This document shows positions 17,876 through 26,578 of a DNA stretch of 64,000 nucleotides, piece by piece. The notes under the pieces were generated by a model, which saw only the letters and a program-made list of their open reading frames with translations, was not told the origin of the DNA and did not search any database. Positions within the stretch are counted from its first letter, which is position 1. Each line of letters starts with the position of its first letter. The position numbers and the translations under genes are program-made. The DNA lies in the NCBI GenBank assembly GCA_015296085.1, contig DVDT01000094.1:1-64000 (forward strand), read 5' to 3'. This DNA is from Trichormus sp. M33_DOE_039. Its GTDB lineage: Bacteria > Cyanobacteriota > Cyanobacteriia > Cyanobacteriales > Nostocaceae.

Positions 17876-18217
17876 CTAACTATTGACGGTTGACTGTTGA
17901 CTACTAACTACTGACTCTACTAACAGTGGATCAAGTTGGCCTTTGGTATCTAACTCATAAAGGTCATCACAGCCGCCGATGTGTTGGTTATTGATGAAAA
18001 TTTGCGGGACTGTGCGGCGACCATTGGCTCTTTCTGCCATTTTTGCTCTTGCGGCTTCGTCACCATCGATTTTGTACTCAGTGAAATTTACACCTTTCCA
18101 CCACAGTAATAGCTTGGCTCTAATGCAGTAAGGGCAAGTTTGCCAAGTGTAGATCTCGACATTGGCTTTGATGCGTTCTGGATGGCGACCAAGTAGGGGA
18201 TTAAGAAAGTCAAACAT
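17876..18217 (-). CDS. grxC: Dithiol glutaredoxin (GrxC type) with repeat-encoded tail
   Basis: 113 residues. The CPYC active site is near residue 28, with RTVPQIFIN and GGCDDLYEL glutathione-binding segments. It reduces protein and mixed glutathione disulfides in the cytosol. The last 14 residues (VESVVSSQQSTVNS) are encoded by short TTGACTG/TAGTCAG repeats that continue past the stop codon, so the gene's 3' end has been rewritten by repeat DNA. Confidence 0.9.
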   Translation of the reverse strand: MFDFLNPLLGRHPERIKANVEIYTWQTCPYCIRAKLLLWWKGVNFTEYKIDGDEAARAKMAERANGRRTVPQIFINNQHIGGCDDLYELDTKGQLDPLLVESVVSSQQSTVNS

Positions 18218-18608
18218 AGTTTTTATCTGAAAGGTTGTTCGAGAATTATAAATGAGCTACTAATGTTTGTTTTACTACTCAAGGTGAATTTTCAGAATTT
18301 TTTTAGGCTGGTTGTCTACTTGGGCAGAACGCGATCGCATTTTCGTAAAAATAATATTTTTATCGAGAAAATCTGCAATGTGCGAGGCAATTGACAAGTG
18401 CAAATCATCTGTCATCCTACGGGTGAACCTATATCTGGTGGGAATTAGCACTTGCTATCCTCATACCTGAAATACATCATTAGCAGCAAAACTTAACACA
18501 TATGCGAGTGGATACTATTTTCCACAGGTATCCGCCCTTTGGTAGACTTAAGAACTGAAATGGCCAGATAAAAAGACGCAATAGTCAAGCAGTTGAGAGG
18601 GCGACTCT
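18218..18608. other. Upstream region of the FBP/SBPase gene
   Basis: Holds the grxC and glpX promoters. One HIP1 octamer lies near 18330. A perfect inverted repeat, GGATAC N12 GTATCC, lies at 18510-18533, and TAGACT at 18543-18548 may be a -10 box. Nothing coding. Confidence 0.45.
18510..18533. promoter_or_regulatory. Inverted repeat, possible operator upstream of glpX
   Basis: GGATAC (18510-18515) and GTATCC (18528-18533), separated by 12 nt, just upstream of a possible -10 box and 75 nt before the GTG start. The spacing and symmetry suit a dimeric regulator; none can be named. Confidence 0.35.
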
Positions 18609-19646
18609 GTGGAAAATACACTTGGATTAGAAATTATTGAGGTAGTCGAACAAGCCGCGATCGCATCTGCGAAGTGGATGGGTAAGGGCGAAAAGAATAC
18701 TGCTGACCAAGTAGCAGTGGAAGCAATGCGGGAGCGCATGAACAAAATTTATATGCGCGGTCGCATCGTGATTGGCGAAGGGGAACGCGACGACGCTCCC
18801 ATGCTGTATATCGGGGAAGAAGTTGGTATTTGTACTCGTGAAGATGCCAAAACATTCTGTAACCCTGATGAATTAGTCGAAATTGATATTGCGGTTGACC
18901 CCTGTGAAGGTACAAACTTGGTAGCCTATGGACAACCTGGCTCAATGGCAGTACTGGCGATTTCGGAGAAAGGTGGCTTATTTGCAGCACCTGACTTTTA
19001 CATGAAGAAATTGGCAGCACCTCCAGCAGCTAAAGGTAAAGTAGACATCAATAACTCAGCTACAGAAAACCTCAAAATTCTTGCCGAGTGTCTAGACCGT
19101 GCTATTGACGAACTGGTAGTAGTAGTCATGAAGCGCGATCGCCATAACGACTTGATCAAAGAAATCCGTTCAGCCGGAGCAAGAGTACAGCTAATTTCCG
19201 ACGGTGACGTGGGTGCTGCGATATCTTGTGGTTTTGCTGGTACTAATATCCATGCGTTGATGGGTATTGGTGCTGCACCTGAAGGTGTGATTTCCGCAGC
19301 CGCTATGCGTGCTTTGGGTGGACACTTCCAAGGTCAACTGATCTACGATCCAGAAGTAGTGAAGACAGGTTTAATTGGTGAAAGTAAACAAGCCAATATT
19401 GAGCGTTTGCAGTCTATGGGAATCACTGACCCCGATAAGGTCTATGATGCTCATGAACTAGCCTCTGGAGAAACCGTACTGTTCGCAGCTTGCGGTATTA
19501 CCTCTGGCAACCTCATGCAAGGTGTACGCTTCTTCCACGGCGGCGCAAGAACTCAAAGTCTGGTTATTTCCAGTCAATCCAAAACTGCTCGGTTTGTGGA
19601 TACTATTCATATGTTTGAGCAGCCCAAAATTGTACAACTGCACTAA
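18609..19646 (+). CDS. glpX: Class II fructose-1,6-bisphosphatase / sedoheptulose-1,7-bisphosphatase
   Basis: 345 residues from a GTG start. The GlpX-type family is recognised by [16 protein letters not shown] (about 55-70) and the metal/substrate motif DPCEGTNL (about 97). In cyanobacteria this bifunctional enzyme dephosphorylates FBP and SBP in the Calvin cycle and gluconeogenesis; it is cytosolic. The length is standard. It is followed by a terminator and then hemA. Confidence 0.95.
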   Translation: MENTLGLEIIEVVEQAAIASAKWMGKGEKNTADQVAVEAMRERMNKIYMRGRIVIGEGERDDAPMLYIGEEVGICTREDAKTFCNPDELVEIDIAVDPCEGTNLVAYGQPGSMAVLAISEKGGLFAAPDFYMKKLAAPPAAKGKVDINNSATENLKILAECLDRAIDELVVVVMKRDRHNDLIKEIRSAGARVQLISDGDVGAAISCGFAGTNIHALMGIGAAPEGVISAAAMRALGGHFQGQLIYDPEVVKTGLIGESKQANIERLQSMGITDPDKVYDAHELASGETVLFAACGITSGNLMQGVRFFHGGARTQSLVISSQSKTARFVDTIHMFEQPKIVQLH

Positions 19647-19701
19647 GAATTAGGGACTGAGGACTGGGGGCTGGAAAGTAAAAAGGTAAAAGTTACAAGG
19701 C

Positions 19702-19742
19702 AAAAGGCAAAAGCAAATAATCTTTTTACTTTTGCCTTTTTT
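19702..19742 (+). terminator. Hairpin terminator behind glpX
   Basis: A perfect 12-bp inverted repeat (19702-19713 with 19729-19740) followed by T residues, about 55 nt behind the FBP/SBPase stop. Confidence 0.75.
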
Positions 19743-19799
19743 CTGCCCAATCCCCGTTACCCCGAAATTAATAACTCATTACTAAATTACTGATAAGAA

Positions 19800-21086
19800 A
19801 TGAATATTGCAGTGGTGGGGTTAAGCCATAAAACAGCCCCAGTTGAAATTCGGGAAAAGCTGAGTATTCCAGAACCACAAACAGAAAGTGCGATCGCTCA
19901 TCTCTCCAGCTATCCCCACATTGATGAAGTTGCTATCCTCAGTACTTGTAACCGCTTAGAAATTTACATTGTGGCCGCGGAAACAGATCACGGGATCAGA
20001 GAAGTTACTCAGTTTCTTTCTGAACACAGCAAATTACCTGTAAATTCTTTGCGACAACATTTATTCGTGCTTCTCCATGAAGACGCAGTCATGCACGTTA
20101 TGCGCGTAGCAGCTGGCTTAGACAGCTTAGTCTTAGGCGAAGGACAAATTCTGGCTCAGGTGAAAAATACTCACAAACTGGGACAGCAATATAACGGTAT
20201 AAAAACAATTTTGAATCGATTATTTAAACAAGCAATTACCGCAGGTAAGCGTGTCAGGACAGAGACTAGCATCGGTACAGGCGCAGTTTCTATTAGTTCG
20301 GCAGCTGTAGAACTAGCACAAATCAAAGTAGATAATTTAGCAGCCTGTCGCGTGGCAATTCTTGGTGCTGGCAAAATGTCACGGCTATTAGTCCAACACC
20401 TGATTTCTAAAGGTGCTACGCAGATCAGTATTGTGAATCGCTCCCGCGATCGCGCTCAAGAATTAGCAAAGCAGTTTTCTGACCAGCCCATTCGCACACA
20501 CTTGCTCGCAGAAATGATGCAAGTAATTGCCGAGAGTGACATAGTATTTACTAGCACATCTGCAACTGATCCAATTCTTGATAAAGCTAAATTAGAGATG
20601 GTTTTAGCTCCTAACCAACCTCTAATGTTATTTGATATTTCCGTACCACGTAACGTCCATACAGATGTAAATGATCTGTCCCATGTACACGCATTTAACG
20701 TGGATGATCTCAAGGCTGTTGTAGCCCAAAATTATGAAAGCCGTAGAAAAATGGCTCAAGAAGCAGAACGGCTATTAGAAGAAGAAGTTGATGCTTTTGA
20801 TATTTGGTGGCGCAGTCTTGAAACTGTCTCAACAATCAGTTCTCTACGGAACAAAATTGAAACTATCCGTGAACAAGAATTAGAAAAAGCTTTATCAAGA
20901 CTAGGTTCGGAATTTGGCGACAAGCATCAAGAAGTCATAGAAGCTTTAACAAGAGGAATTGTTAATAAAATTTTACATGATCCGATGGTGCAATTGCGAG
21001 CGCAGCAAGATGTGGAAGCCAGAAGACGCTGTATGCAAACCCTACAAATGCTATTCAATTTAGATGTAGGTGAGCAGTTTAGTTAA
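19800..21086 (+). CDS. hemA: Glutamyl-tRNA reductase
   Basis: 428 residues. The catalytic cysteine lies in the STCNRLEIY motif (C50), the NADPH-binding motif ILGAGKMS is near 188, and the C-terminal dimerisation helix is present. It reduces Glu-tRNA(Glu) to glutamate-1-semialdehyde, the first committed step of haem, chlorophyll and corrin synthesis. The length is standard. Bacterial and plastid homologues are often feedback-regulated by haem; no regulatory site is visible here. Confidence 0.96.
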   Translation: MNIAVVGLSHKTAPVEIREKLSIPEPQTESAIAHLSSYPHIDEVAILSTCNRLEIYIVAAETDHGIREVTQFLSEHSKLPVNSLRQHLFVLLHEDAVMHVMRVAAGLDSLVLGEGQILAQVKNTHKLGQQYNGIKTILNRLFKQAITAGKRVRTETSIGTGAVSISSAAVELAQIKVDNLAACRVAILGAGKMSRLLVQHLISKGATQISIVNRSRDRAQELAKQFSDQPIRTHLLAEMMQVIAESDIVFTSTSATDPILDKAKLEMVLAPNQPLMLFDISVPRNVHTDVNDLSHVHAFNVDDLKAVVAQNYESRRKMAQEAERLLEEEVDAFDIWWRSLETVSTISSLRNKIETIREQELEKALSRLGSEFGDKHQEVIEALTRGIVNKILHDPMVQLRAQQDVEARRRCMQTLQMLFNLDVGEQFS

Positions 21087-21092
21087 ATTAGG

Positions 21093-21232
21093 GGTGTAGG
21101 GGTACGAGGGTATAGGGGGAAGATTTATAGCGGTTGACAGTTGACAGTTGACAGTTGACAGTTGGCTGATTAAACTCCCTTACACCCTTACACCCCTACA
21201 CCCCTACACCCCCACACCCCCACACCCCCAAC
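21093..21232. repeat. Heptamer tandem repeats upstream of the Uma2 gene
   Basis: At 21133-21160 the heptamer GTTGACA is repeated four times perfectly. It is followed at 21178-21229 by CCCTTACA, CCCCTACA and CCCCCACA units that end a few bases before the ATG at 21234. Confidence 0.85.
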
Positions 21233-21233
21233 G

Positions 21234-21920
21234 ATGGTGACACAACAGCCACGTAGTAATCAGATACCTCCTTTAGAAAACGGCGATCGCTTATCACGTC
21301 ACGAATTTGAGAGGCGTTATGCAGCCAGTCCCGATGTCAACAAAGCCGAATTAATTGAAGGAGTAGTTTACGTGGCATCCCCTTTACGTTTTCAAGGTCA
21401 TGCAGAACCACATAGTAAATTGGTGATTTGGTTGGGAAATTATCAAATTGCTACTCCCGGCATCATGGTGGGAATTGAACCCACGATACTCTTAGATCAA
21501 GACAATGAACCACAACCAGATGGTGTATTATTTATTGAACCTGATCGGGGGGGACAATGCCGATTCACCACCGATGACTATATTGCAGGCGCACCAGAAT
21601 TAATTGCTGAAGTTGCCGCTAGTAGTGCCGCCTATGATTTGCATGACAAAAAAAAGGCTTACCGACGCAATGGTGTGAAAGAATACATTGTGTGGCAGGT
21701 TTTAGAAAACCAATTGCACTGGTTCTCGCTACATGAAGGTGAATATGTACCTCTAAGATCTGATGCAGATGGAATTATTCGCTCTCAAGTTATGCCGGGA
21801 CTATGGTTAGCGGTTGCAGCATTGCTAACAGGGGATATGGTGAAGGTTTTAGCAGTGTTACAAGCAGGATTAAACTCTCCAGAACATACAGAATTTCTGA
21901 ATAGTTTAAATTTGCTCTAA
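21234..21920 (+). CDS. Uma2 family (DUF820) putative endonuclease
   Basis: 228 residues. The Uma2 core of the PD-(D/E)XK fold is visible: ELIEGVVYVASP near 40, QPDGVLF near 96, PELIAEVAASSAAYDLHDKKKAYRRNGVKEYIVW near 123-157. The family is heavily expanded in filamentous cyanobacteria; its function is unproven, with links to mobile DNA and toxin modules suspected. The start is set by ATG at 21234, directly behind tandem repeats, so no ribosome-binding site is evident. Confidence 0.88.
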   Translation: MVTQQPRSNQIPPLENGDRLSRHEFERRYAASPDVNKAELIEGVVYVASPLRFQGHAEPHSKLVIWLGNYQIATPGIMVGIEPTILLDQDNEPQPDGVLFIEPDRGGQCRFTTDDYIAGAPELIAEVAASSAAYDLHDKKKAYRRNGVKEYIVWQVLENQLHWFSLHEGEYVPLRSDADGIIRSQVMPGLWLAVAALLTGDMVKVLAVLQAGLNSPEHTEFLNSLNLL

Positions 21921-21922
21921 AT

Positions 21923-22504
21923 TTACAATTCCCTAGTTGTATTGGAAGCAGGTGTTTGTGGTTCAGGTTGGGAATTACTAGGAGATACCACTGGTGTCGT
22001 ATCACTCTCTAAGTGGCTACTGACATCAATATAAGGACTTGAAGCACTTTCATACAGTGAAGGTGTTTCCGTTTGACCTTCGCGCCAAGCTAGGAGATTG
22101 TCCAGTGTGGCGATCGCATCTTGTCCTGGCTTCAGTGTAAAAATGAGTCTTTCACAGCGACCGTTGATTTTACTAGCGGTACAAACTACACGCTGACGGT
22201 TCATGATACCTACAGTAATAAATCTTAGCCTCTTTTGTTGACGGTAAATTTCCAAGCGACTACTGACTTCTCTGCATCTAGTCCATATGTCGTAACCACT
22301 GTTTTGAAAAAAATTAGAAGTCCAGCGAATCCAAGGTTCTCGACCACCGCTAGAATTACGATACATTGTGATCGGGTTGCCTGTGGACGTGTCACAGTAA
22401 AAACCTCTAGTATGTTGTGTCCAACCTGGCTGCTGTAAGATGCTAACTGCACCAATAGCGATCGCACCTGTTGTGATAACTGCTCTCAAAAAGGAGAATT
22501 TCAT
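21923..22504 (-). CDS. COP23 domain exported protein
   Basis: 193 residues from ATG 22504 (MKFSFLRAVITTG), preceded by AAGGAG at the right distance. The signal peptide spans residues 1-29. The mature protein matches the COP23 (circadian oscillating protein 23 kDa) family: FYCDTSTGNPITMYRN, W-rich segment, RCREVSSRLEIYRQQ, VCTASKINGRCERLIFTL with paired cysteines. The last 55 residues are Ser/Pro/Thr-rich. Probably periplasmic or thylakoid-associated; molecular role unknown. Confidence 0.8.
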   Translation of the reverse strand: MKFSFLRAVITTGAIAIGAVSILQQPGWTQHTRGFYCDTSTGNPITMYRNSSGGREPWIRWTSNFFQNSGYDIWTRCREVSSRLEIYRQQKRLRFITVGIMNRQRVVCTASKINGRCERLIFTLKPGQDAIATLDNLLAWREGQTETPSLYESASSPYIDVSSHLESDTTPVVSPSNSQPEPQTPASNTTREL

Positions 22505-22601
22505 ATACTCTCTGTGGTTTAAGTCATAAGAAATACTTAATTCACCCAATTATAAAATACAGTTCTATACTGTGAGATTTACTACGTATTTGTTAAATCT
22601 G

Positions 22602-22632
22602 TGAGAGCGCACAAACTAGCTGCGCGCTCTCA
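22602..22632 (-). terminator. Hairpin behind the HTH gene
   Basis: A perfect 9-bp stem TGAGAGCGC (22602-22610) with GCGCTCTCA (22624-22632), 33 nt behind the HTH gene stop on the minus strand. The T-run is weak. Confidence 0.45.
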
Positions 22633-22664
22633 TCAAGATTTTTGTTTGATTTACCTACAAAGAA

Positions 22665-22883
22665 CTATGAGAGATGTCTAGTTCTTGCTTGATAATCTAA
22701 CAGCGCACCTTGACTAACTACAGTGCGTCCATTTCTTTTGTGAGTGGGAATCTGTCCTTTTTGTAGAGCCATGTAAAGGGTACTTTGGTCTACGCCTAAA
22801 AGTCTAGCTGCCTGTACCAGCGAAGTACCTGGTTTGAGCATACCTGCTTTCTGCTTCTTTCGACGGGATGAGGATCTGAACAT
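22665..22883 (-). CDS. Small excisionase-like helix-turn-helix protein
   Basis: 72 residues; ATG codons at 22883 and at residue 15 are both possible. The region LVQAARLLGVDQSTLYMALQ ... GQIPTHKRNGRTVV (about 22-57) is a typical MerR/excisionase winged-helix unit, preceded by a basic N-terminus. Proteins like this act as DNA-bending factors in recombination or as small regulators. No integrase is nearby, so a regulator role is the simpler reading. Its target is unknown. Confidence 0.72.
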   Translation of the reverse strand: MFRSSSRRKKQKAGMLKPGTSLVQAARLLGVDQSTLYMALQKGQIPTHKRNGRTVVSQGALLDYQARTRHLS

Positions 22884-23056
22884 AGCGAAATGTGAAGAAC
22901 TACTTAAGAAAACTCAACTTTTTTCACAACGAATCGCAAAATTAACATTAATTCAAAATTCACCAAAGCAGAGATTGTGCTGCAACACGAAGATTACAGC
23001 ATCAGTGATTCGATCTACCTCTAATTAGATTGGGGTCGAATTAAGTATAACAAATT

Positions 23057-23647
23057 ATGAACAAAGAACAATTTCAAACCCTGCTACAGTTTTTCAAAGC
23101 GTTGGCTGATGAAAGCCGATTAAAGATTTTAGGAATCTTAGCTAATCAAGAGTGCAGTGTTGAAGAATTGGCAGCACTAATGCAACTCAAAGAGCCGACA
23201 GTTTCCCATCATTTGGCAAAGCTAAGAGAGTTAAATTTGGTCACAATGCGGCCAGAAGGTAACAGCCGCATATATCAGTTAGACAGTGAAGTCTTACAAA
23301 GCATCAGTAAGGAAATCTTCACCACCGAGCAATTAGCCTCTTTAATAGAGGATGTGGATACTGAAGCTTGGGAGAGCAAAGTCTTAAAAAATTACTTGGA
23401 GATAGAGCATAGTAGTACAGGAATAGTACAAAGTCTGAAAGAGATTCCTGCTAGTCGCAAAAAGCGTTTAGTGATCCTCAAATGGTTAGCCAATAAATTT
23501 GAATTAGGAGTTCACTATTCAGAACGTGAGGTGAACGACTTACTCAAAACCTATCATCCTGACTACGCTACCTTAAGACGGGAGTTAATTGGCTACCAAT
23601 TAATGCAGCGAGAAAACGGGGTTTATTGGAGATTAGTCAATAGTTAA
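23057..23647 (+). CDS. ArsR-family regulator with C-terminal DUF2087 domain
   Basis: 196 residues. Residues about 1-90 are an ArsR-type winged helix (FFKALADESRLKILGIL, VEELAALMQLKEPTVSHHLAKLRELNLV). Residues about 130-195 form a DUF2087 domain (KKRLVILKWLANKFELGVHYSEREVNDLL ... RREL). The metal-binding ELCVCDL motif of classical ArsR proteins is absent (QECSVEEL instead, with one Cys), so metal sensing is not implied. It is transcribed towards the amino-acid transporter genes. Signal unknown. Confidence 0.85.
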   Translation: MNKEQFQTLLQFFKALADESRLKILGILANQECSVEELAALMQLKEPTVSHHLAKLRELNLVTMRPEGNSRIYQLDSEVLQSISKEIFTTEQLASLIEDVDTEAWESKVLKNYLEIEHSSTGIVQSLKEIPASRKKRLVILKWLANKFELGVHYSEREVNDLLKTYHPDYATLRRELIGYQLMQRENGVYWRLVNS

Positions 23648-23704
23648 TAGCATTAGTTATTAGTCATTAGTTGTTCTCCCCCTGCTTTCCCAGTACCCAG
23701 TCTC

Positions 23705-24487
23705 CTATTGCCCCAAGTATGCTTCCAAAACTTGGGGATTGTTTTGAATTTGTGCAGGTGTGCCATCAGCTAAGTTCCTACCTTCTGCTAATACCCAAAC
23801 ACGATCGCATAAAGACATAATCACATCCATGTTGTGTTCAATAATCAGAAAGGTCATACCGTCTTGACGATTCCAATTGATAATGCGATCGCATATATCA
23901 TCAATTAATCTAGGATTGACTCCAGCTGCTGGCTCATCCAATAAAATCAACTTGGGATTAGTCATTAAGGCTCTCCCCATTTCCAGTAGCTTGCGTTGTC
24001 CACCAGACAATCCACCAGCATAGTCATAGGCTTTATGGGCTAACCCCACAGACTCTAACACCGTCATTGCTCTTGCTTTTAATTCCTTTTCTTCCTGAGC
24101 AACTACGTGGGGCTGTAACTGCACTTGCCAGAAATTTTCGCCTGTTTGTTTTTGCGCCGCTAGTAGCATATTTTCTAAAACTGACAGCCGAGAGAGTGTA
24201 CGGGCTACTTGGAAAGTCCGTACTAACCCCTGTTGGGCAATTTGGTGGGGTTGTAAGTTTTGGATAGGTTCGCCGTCAAAAATCACACGTCCCTTATCTG
24301 GACGAATGAAGTTGGAAAGTAAGTTAAATAAAGTAGTTTTACCTGCGCCATTGGGGCCAATCAAGCCAGTGATACTGCCTTGAGCAACTTCAATGTGGGC
24401 TTCACTCACAGCTTTAATTCCACCGAAACTTTTACAAAGTCCAGTAGCTGCGAGTAAGGGAAGGGGGGATGATTGGTTATTTACCAA
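23705..24487 (-). CDS. natA: Amino-acid ABC transporter ATP-binding protein (LivG type, probably NatA)
   Basis: 260 residues: Walker A GPNGAGKTT near 43, signature LSGGQRKLLEMGRAL near 162, Walker B LILLDEPAAGV near 184, H-loop EHNMD near 220. Matches the branched-chain/neutral amino-acid (HAAT) subfamily. It overlaps the upstream permease gene by 11 nt. From memory the homologous pair in Anabaena sp. PCC 7120 encodes NatA and NatC of the neutral amino-acid permease N-I, whose other subunits are encoded elsewhere; this fits the missing binding-protein and second permease genes here. Confidence 0.85.
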   Translation of the reverse strand: MVNNQSSPLPLLAATGLCKSFGGIKAVSEAHIEVAQGSITGLIGPNGAGKTTLFNLLSNFIRPDKGRVIFDGEPIQNLQPHQIAQQGLVRTFQVARTLSRLSVLENMLLAAQKQTGENFWQVQLQPHVVAQEEKELKARAMTVLESVGLAHKAYDYAGGLSGGQRKLLEMGRALMTNPKLILLDEPAAGVNPRLIDDICDRIINWNRQDGMTFLIIEHNMDVIMSLCDRVWVLAEGRNLADGTPAQIQNNPQVLEAYLGQ

Positions 24488-25610
24488 GGGTGAGTTCCTC
24501 CTTTTTCCCTAAGATACCTTGAGGCCGCCAAATCATTAGTACCATTAAAATTAGACCAATGAACATGATCCGAAATGCACCTAAACGTGCTTCATCTAAA
24601 GGAATAATTTTCGGTAAAACTTCGCGGGTAACAGCATCGTAGGCAAAGTAAATCACTGCGCCTAAAATTGTGCCGATATTATTCCCAGAACCGCCCAAAA
24701 TCACCATAATCCACGAGTCAAAAGTTAGCTGTGGCTGGAAGTTATCAGGGTAAATAGCACTGATTTGCCAAGCGAAGAAAGCACCAGCAACACCTGCGAT
24801 CGCACCACCTAACATCAAGGATTGTAACTTGTACCAAAACACATTTTTACCCATTGCTTTGGGTATTTCTTCATCTTCGCGGATAGCTTTGAGAATTCTA
24901 CCCCAAGGCGATCGCACTAAATATTCCAACCGCCAAAATACCAGTGCTAACACCAACAGCGATAACAACATTAAACCCGCTTTCGGGAGGTAGTTATAGA
25001 GTGTGATCACCCCTGAAATATAAATGGCTATTGCTAATAAGCCTAAGATACTGCCCACCACCAACCGCGAGGTAAATTCTTGCTTGTTACCAATGCCGTA
25101 AACTGAATCAGCAGTCCGTGACTTTTGAGCAATGCGAATCCACCGCCACAATGAAAAGATAGTAATCACTAACAGCAGCGTTAAGACACCAATCATCCCT
25201 AAACGAAACAACAAATTTGGCTGTGTCGATAGAGGTATAGGATAACTCTGCACACCAAACGCACCAGATACCCAAGTATCACCCACAGGTAACTCTTGGT
25301 TATTTACCACCAAGCGAATTAGTTCACCTGTGCCAATTGTGACAATTGCTAAATAATCTTCACGCAGGCGCAGAGTTGCCAAACCTATAACGAAACCTAA
25401 TAAGGCTGCTACCGCTGCTCCAATCAGGGTTGATAAAAATAAAGGTACACCTTTAACACTTAATAACACCGTAGTGTAAGCACCCAAGGTCATAAAGGCG
25501 ATATGACCAAAATTAATTAATCCTGTAAAACCCCACTGTAAATTCAGTCCTAGACTAAACAGGGCAAAGGTTGCTGTAGAAATGGCGAGAAAAATAAGAT
25601 ATTCAATCAT
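24477..25610 (-). CDS. natC: Amino-acid ABC transporter permease (LivM type, probably NatC)
   Basis: 377 residues with about ten hydrophobic segments. The LivM hallmarks are visible: LQWGFTGLINFGHIAFMTLGAYT at the N-terminus, the EAA-like loop SPWGRILKAIREDEEIPKAMGKN near 235-257 and GAIAGVAGAFFAW near 273. A cytosolic insertion near 165-185 lengthens it. It belongs with the ATPase gene that overlaps its 3' end. NatC identity is inferred from recalled gene order in Anabaena PCC 7120. Confidence 0.82.
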   Translation of the reverse strand: MIEYLIFLAISTATFALFSLGLNLQWGFTGLINFGHIAFMTLGAYTTVLLSVKGVPLFLSTLIGAAVAALLGFVIGLATLRLREDYLAIVTIGTGELIRLVVNNQELPVGDTWVSGAFGVQSYPIPLSTQPNLLFRLGMIGVLTLLLVITIFSLWRWIRIAQKSRTADSVYGIGNKQEFTSRLVVGSILGLLAIAIYISGVITLYNYLPKAGLMLLSLLVLALVFWRLEYLVRSPWGRILKAIREDEEIPKAMGKNVFWYKLQSLMLGGAIAGVAGAFFAWQISAIYPDNFQPQLTFDSWIMVILGGSGNNIGTILGAVIYFAYDAVTREVLPKIIPLDEARLGAFRIMFIGLILMVLMIWRPQGILGKKEELTLGK

Positions 25611-25635
25611 TGGTTAATAGTCATTGGGCATTGGG

Positions 25636-25770
25636 TATTGGGGAGACACTACGTTGGGGAGACACTGCGTTGGGCGGGCAATGCCCGACTTGCAGCAAGT
25701 GTCGTCGGGTTTCCCGACTTGTAGCAAGTGTCGTCGGGTTTCCCGACTTGTAGCAACTGCTGTCATTGGG
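25636..25770. repeat. Dispersed repeat with 29-bp tandem palindromic units
   Basis: Two full 29-bp units (25684-25712 and 25713-25741) and a partial third, each containing CCCGAC ... GTCGTCGGG, able to form a hairpin. The preceding GGGGAGACACTGCGTTGGGCGG block and the first unit recur in inverted orientation at about 52858-52912. Confidence 0.75.
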
Positions 25771-25896
25771 AATTGGGGTAAAATCTCATTTGTTACCTCT
25801 ATACTTCTACACCCCAATCCCCACTCCCCAGTCCCCGTTAACAGTGGGAGATATTTGGGAACAATATGGTTGTGTTCCGGTTAATGTAAAGAATAG

Positions 25897-26094
25897 ATGA
25901 ACTTGCTGAGAATTAGAATCCATCATTTAATTGAGCAGTTAGGGGACGAAGAACTCGAAAGCGTTTGGAGCGATATCCATGCGCTGCACTGTGATTTTTA
26001 TATGCTAAAAGCAATACAACAAGTCAAGCGATCGCAGCAACCGTGGGATATCTTAACCCATGATGAAGCCGTCAGAATGATGATGTTTGTTTAG
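25897..26094 (+). CDS. Putative antitoxin-like small protein
   Basis: 65 residues, helical, with LIEQLGDEELESVWSDIHAL and a C-terminal PWDILTHDEAVRMM segment of the kind found in small antitoxins of cyanobacterial RelE/ParE pairs. A RelE-like gene follows after a 122-bp repeat tract. Antitoxin role is inferred from this context and size. Confidence 0.5.
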   Translation: MNLLRIRIHHLIEQLGDEELESVWSDIHALHCDFYMLKAIQQVKRSQQPWDILTHDEAVRMMMFV

Positions 26095-26206
26095 GATTAG
26101 GGATTGGAGATTGGGGATTGGAGACTGGGTATTGGTATAAAAATCTTACCCTTACACCCCTACACCCTTACACCCCTACACCCTTACACCCCTACACCCC
26201 TACTAA
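26095..26206. repeat. Heptamer tandem repeats between antitoxin and toxin genes
   Basis: GGGGATTGGAG-type units are followed by CCCTTACA/CCCCTACA units, ending about 10 nt before the toxin start. Intergenic gaps in toxin-antitoxin pairs are normally very short, so the tract probably arrived after the pair formed. Confidence 0.8.
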
Positions 26207-26216
26207 GGTGAACGCA

Positions 26217-26474
26217 GTGAATCTGGAAATGCGCTACGCTAGGTCTTTCTTAGTAGACCTGAAAAGTTTAGAATCAGCTGCCTATCAGCGAGTATTCGAT
26301 TTCGTGTTTTTCGAGTTTGCTGAAAAGTGGAATTTGCATTCTCTCCCAGAACTGCGACAGCTGGATGATGAGGGCATTTTTCACAGGTTTACCATCGATA
26401 ATTACTTAGTAGGTATAGAAATTAGGGGAGAGATTGTCAAATTTCTTCGCGTCATACCTATGCCAGATGTTTAG
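26217..26474 (+). CDS. RelE/ParE-like toxin
   Basis: 85 residues from GTG at 26217, chosen because AAGG at 26205-26208 lies 8 nt upstream; GTG 26208 and ATG 26229 are alternatives. The RelE-fold pattern is visible: RYARSFLVDLKSLE, the helix pair VFDFVFFEFAEKW, the strand GIFHRFTIDNYLVGIEI and the end VKFLRVIPMPDV. Family members cleave mRNA at the ribosome or inhibit gyrase; which applies here is unknown. A putative antitoxin gene lies upstream. Confidence 0.72.
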   Translation: MNLEMRYARSFLVDLKSLESAAYQRVFDFVFFEFAEKWNLHSLPELRQLDDEGIFHRFTIDNYLVGIEIRGEIVKFLRVIPMPDV

Positions 26475-26578
26475 GGTCAAGAGTTTCTCAACACTAAAAA
26501 CTGTATAAGGCAAAGCAGGGATGGGTCTACCGTTACATTACACTTGATTTTAAGGACACTTTTACTAGAGATTTCCCT

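Noticed and set aside
25614-25884. Frames on both strands over the 29-bp repeats
   Set aside because: Both are translations of tandem repeat DNA.
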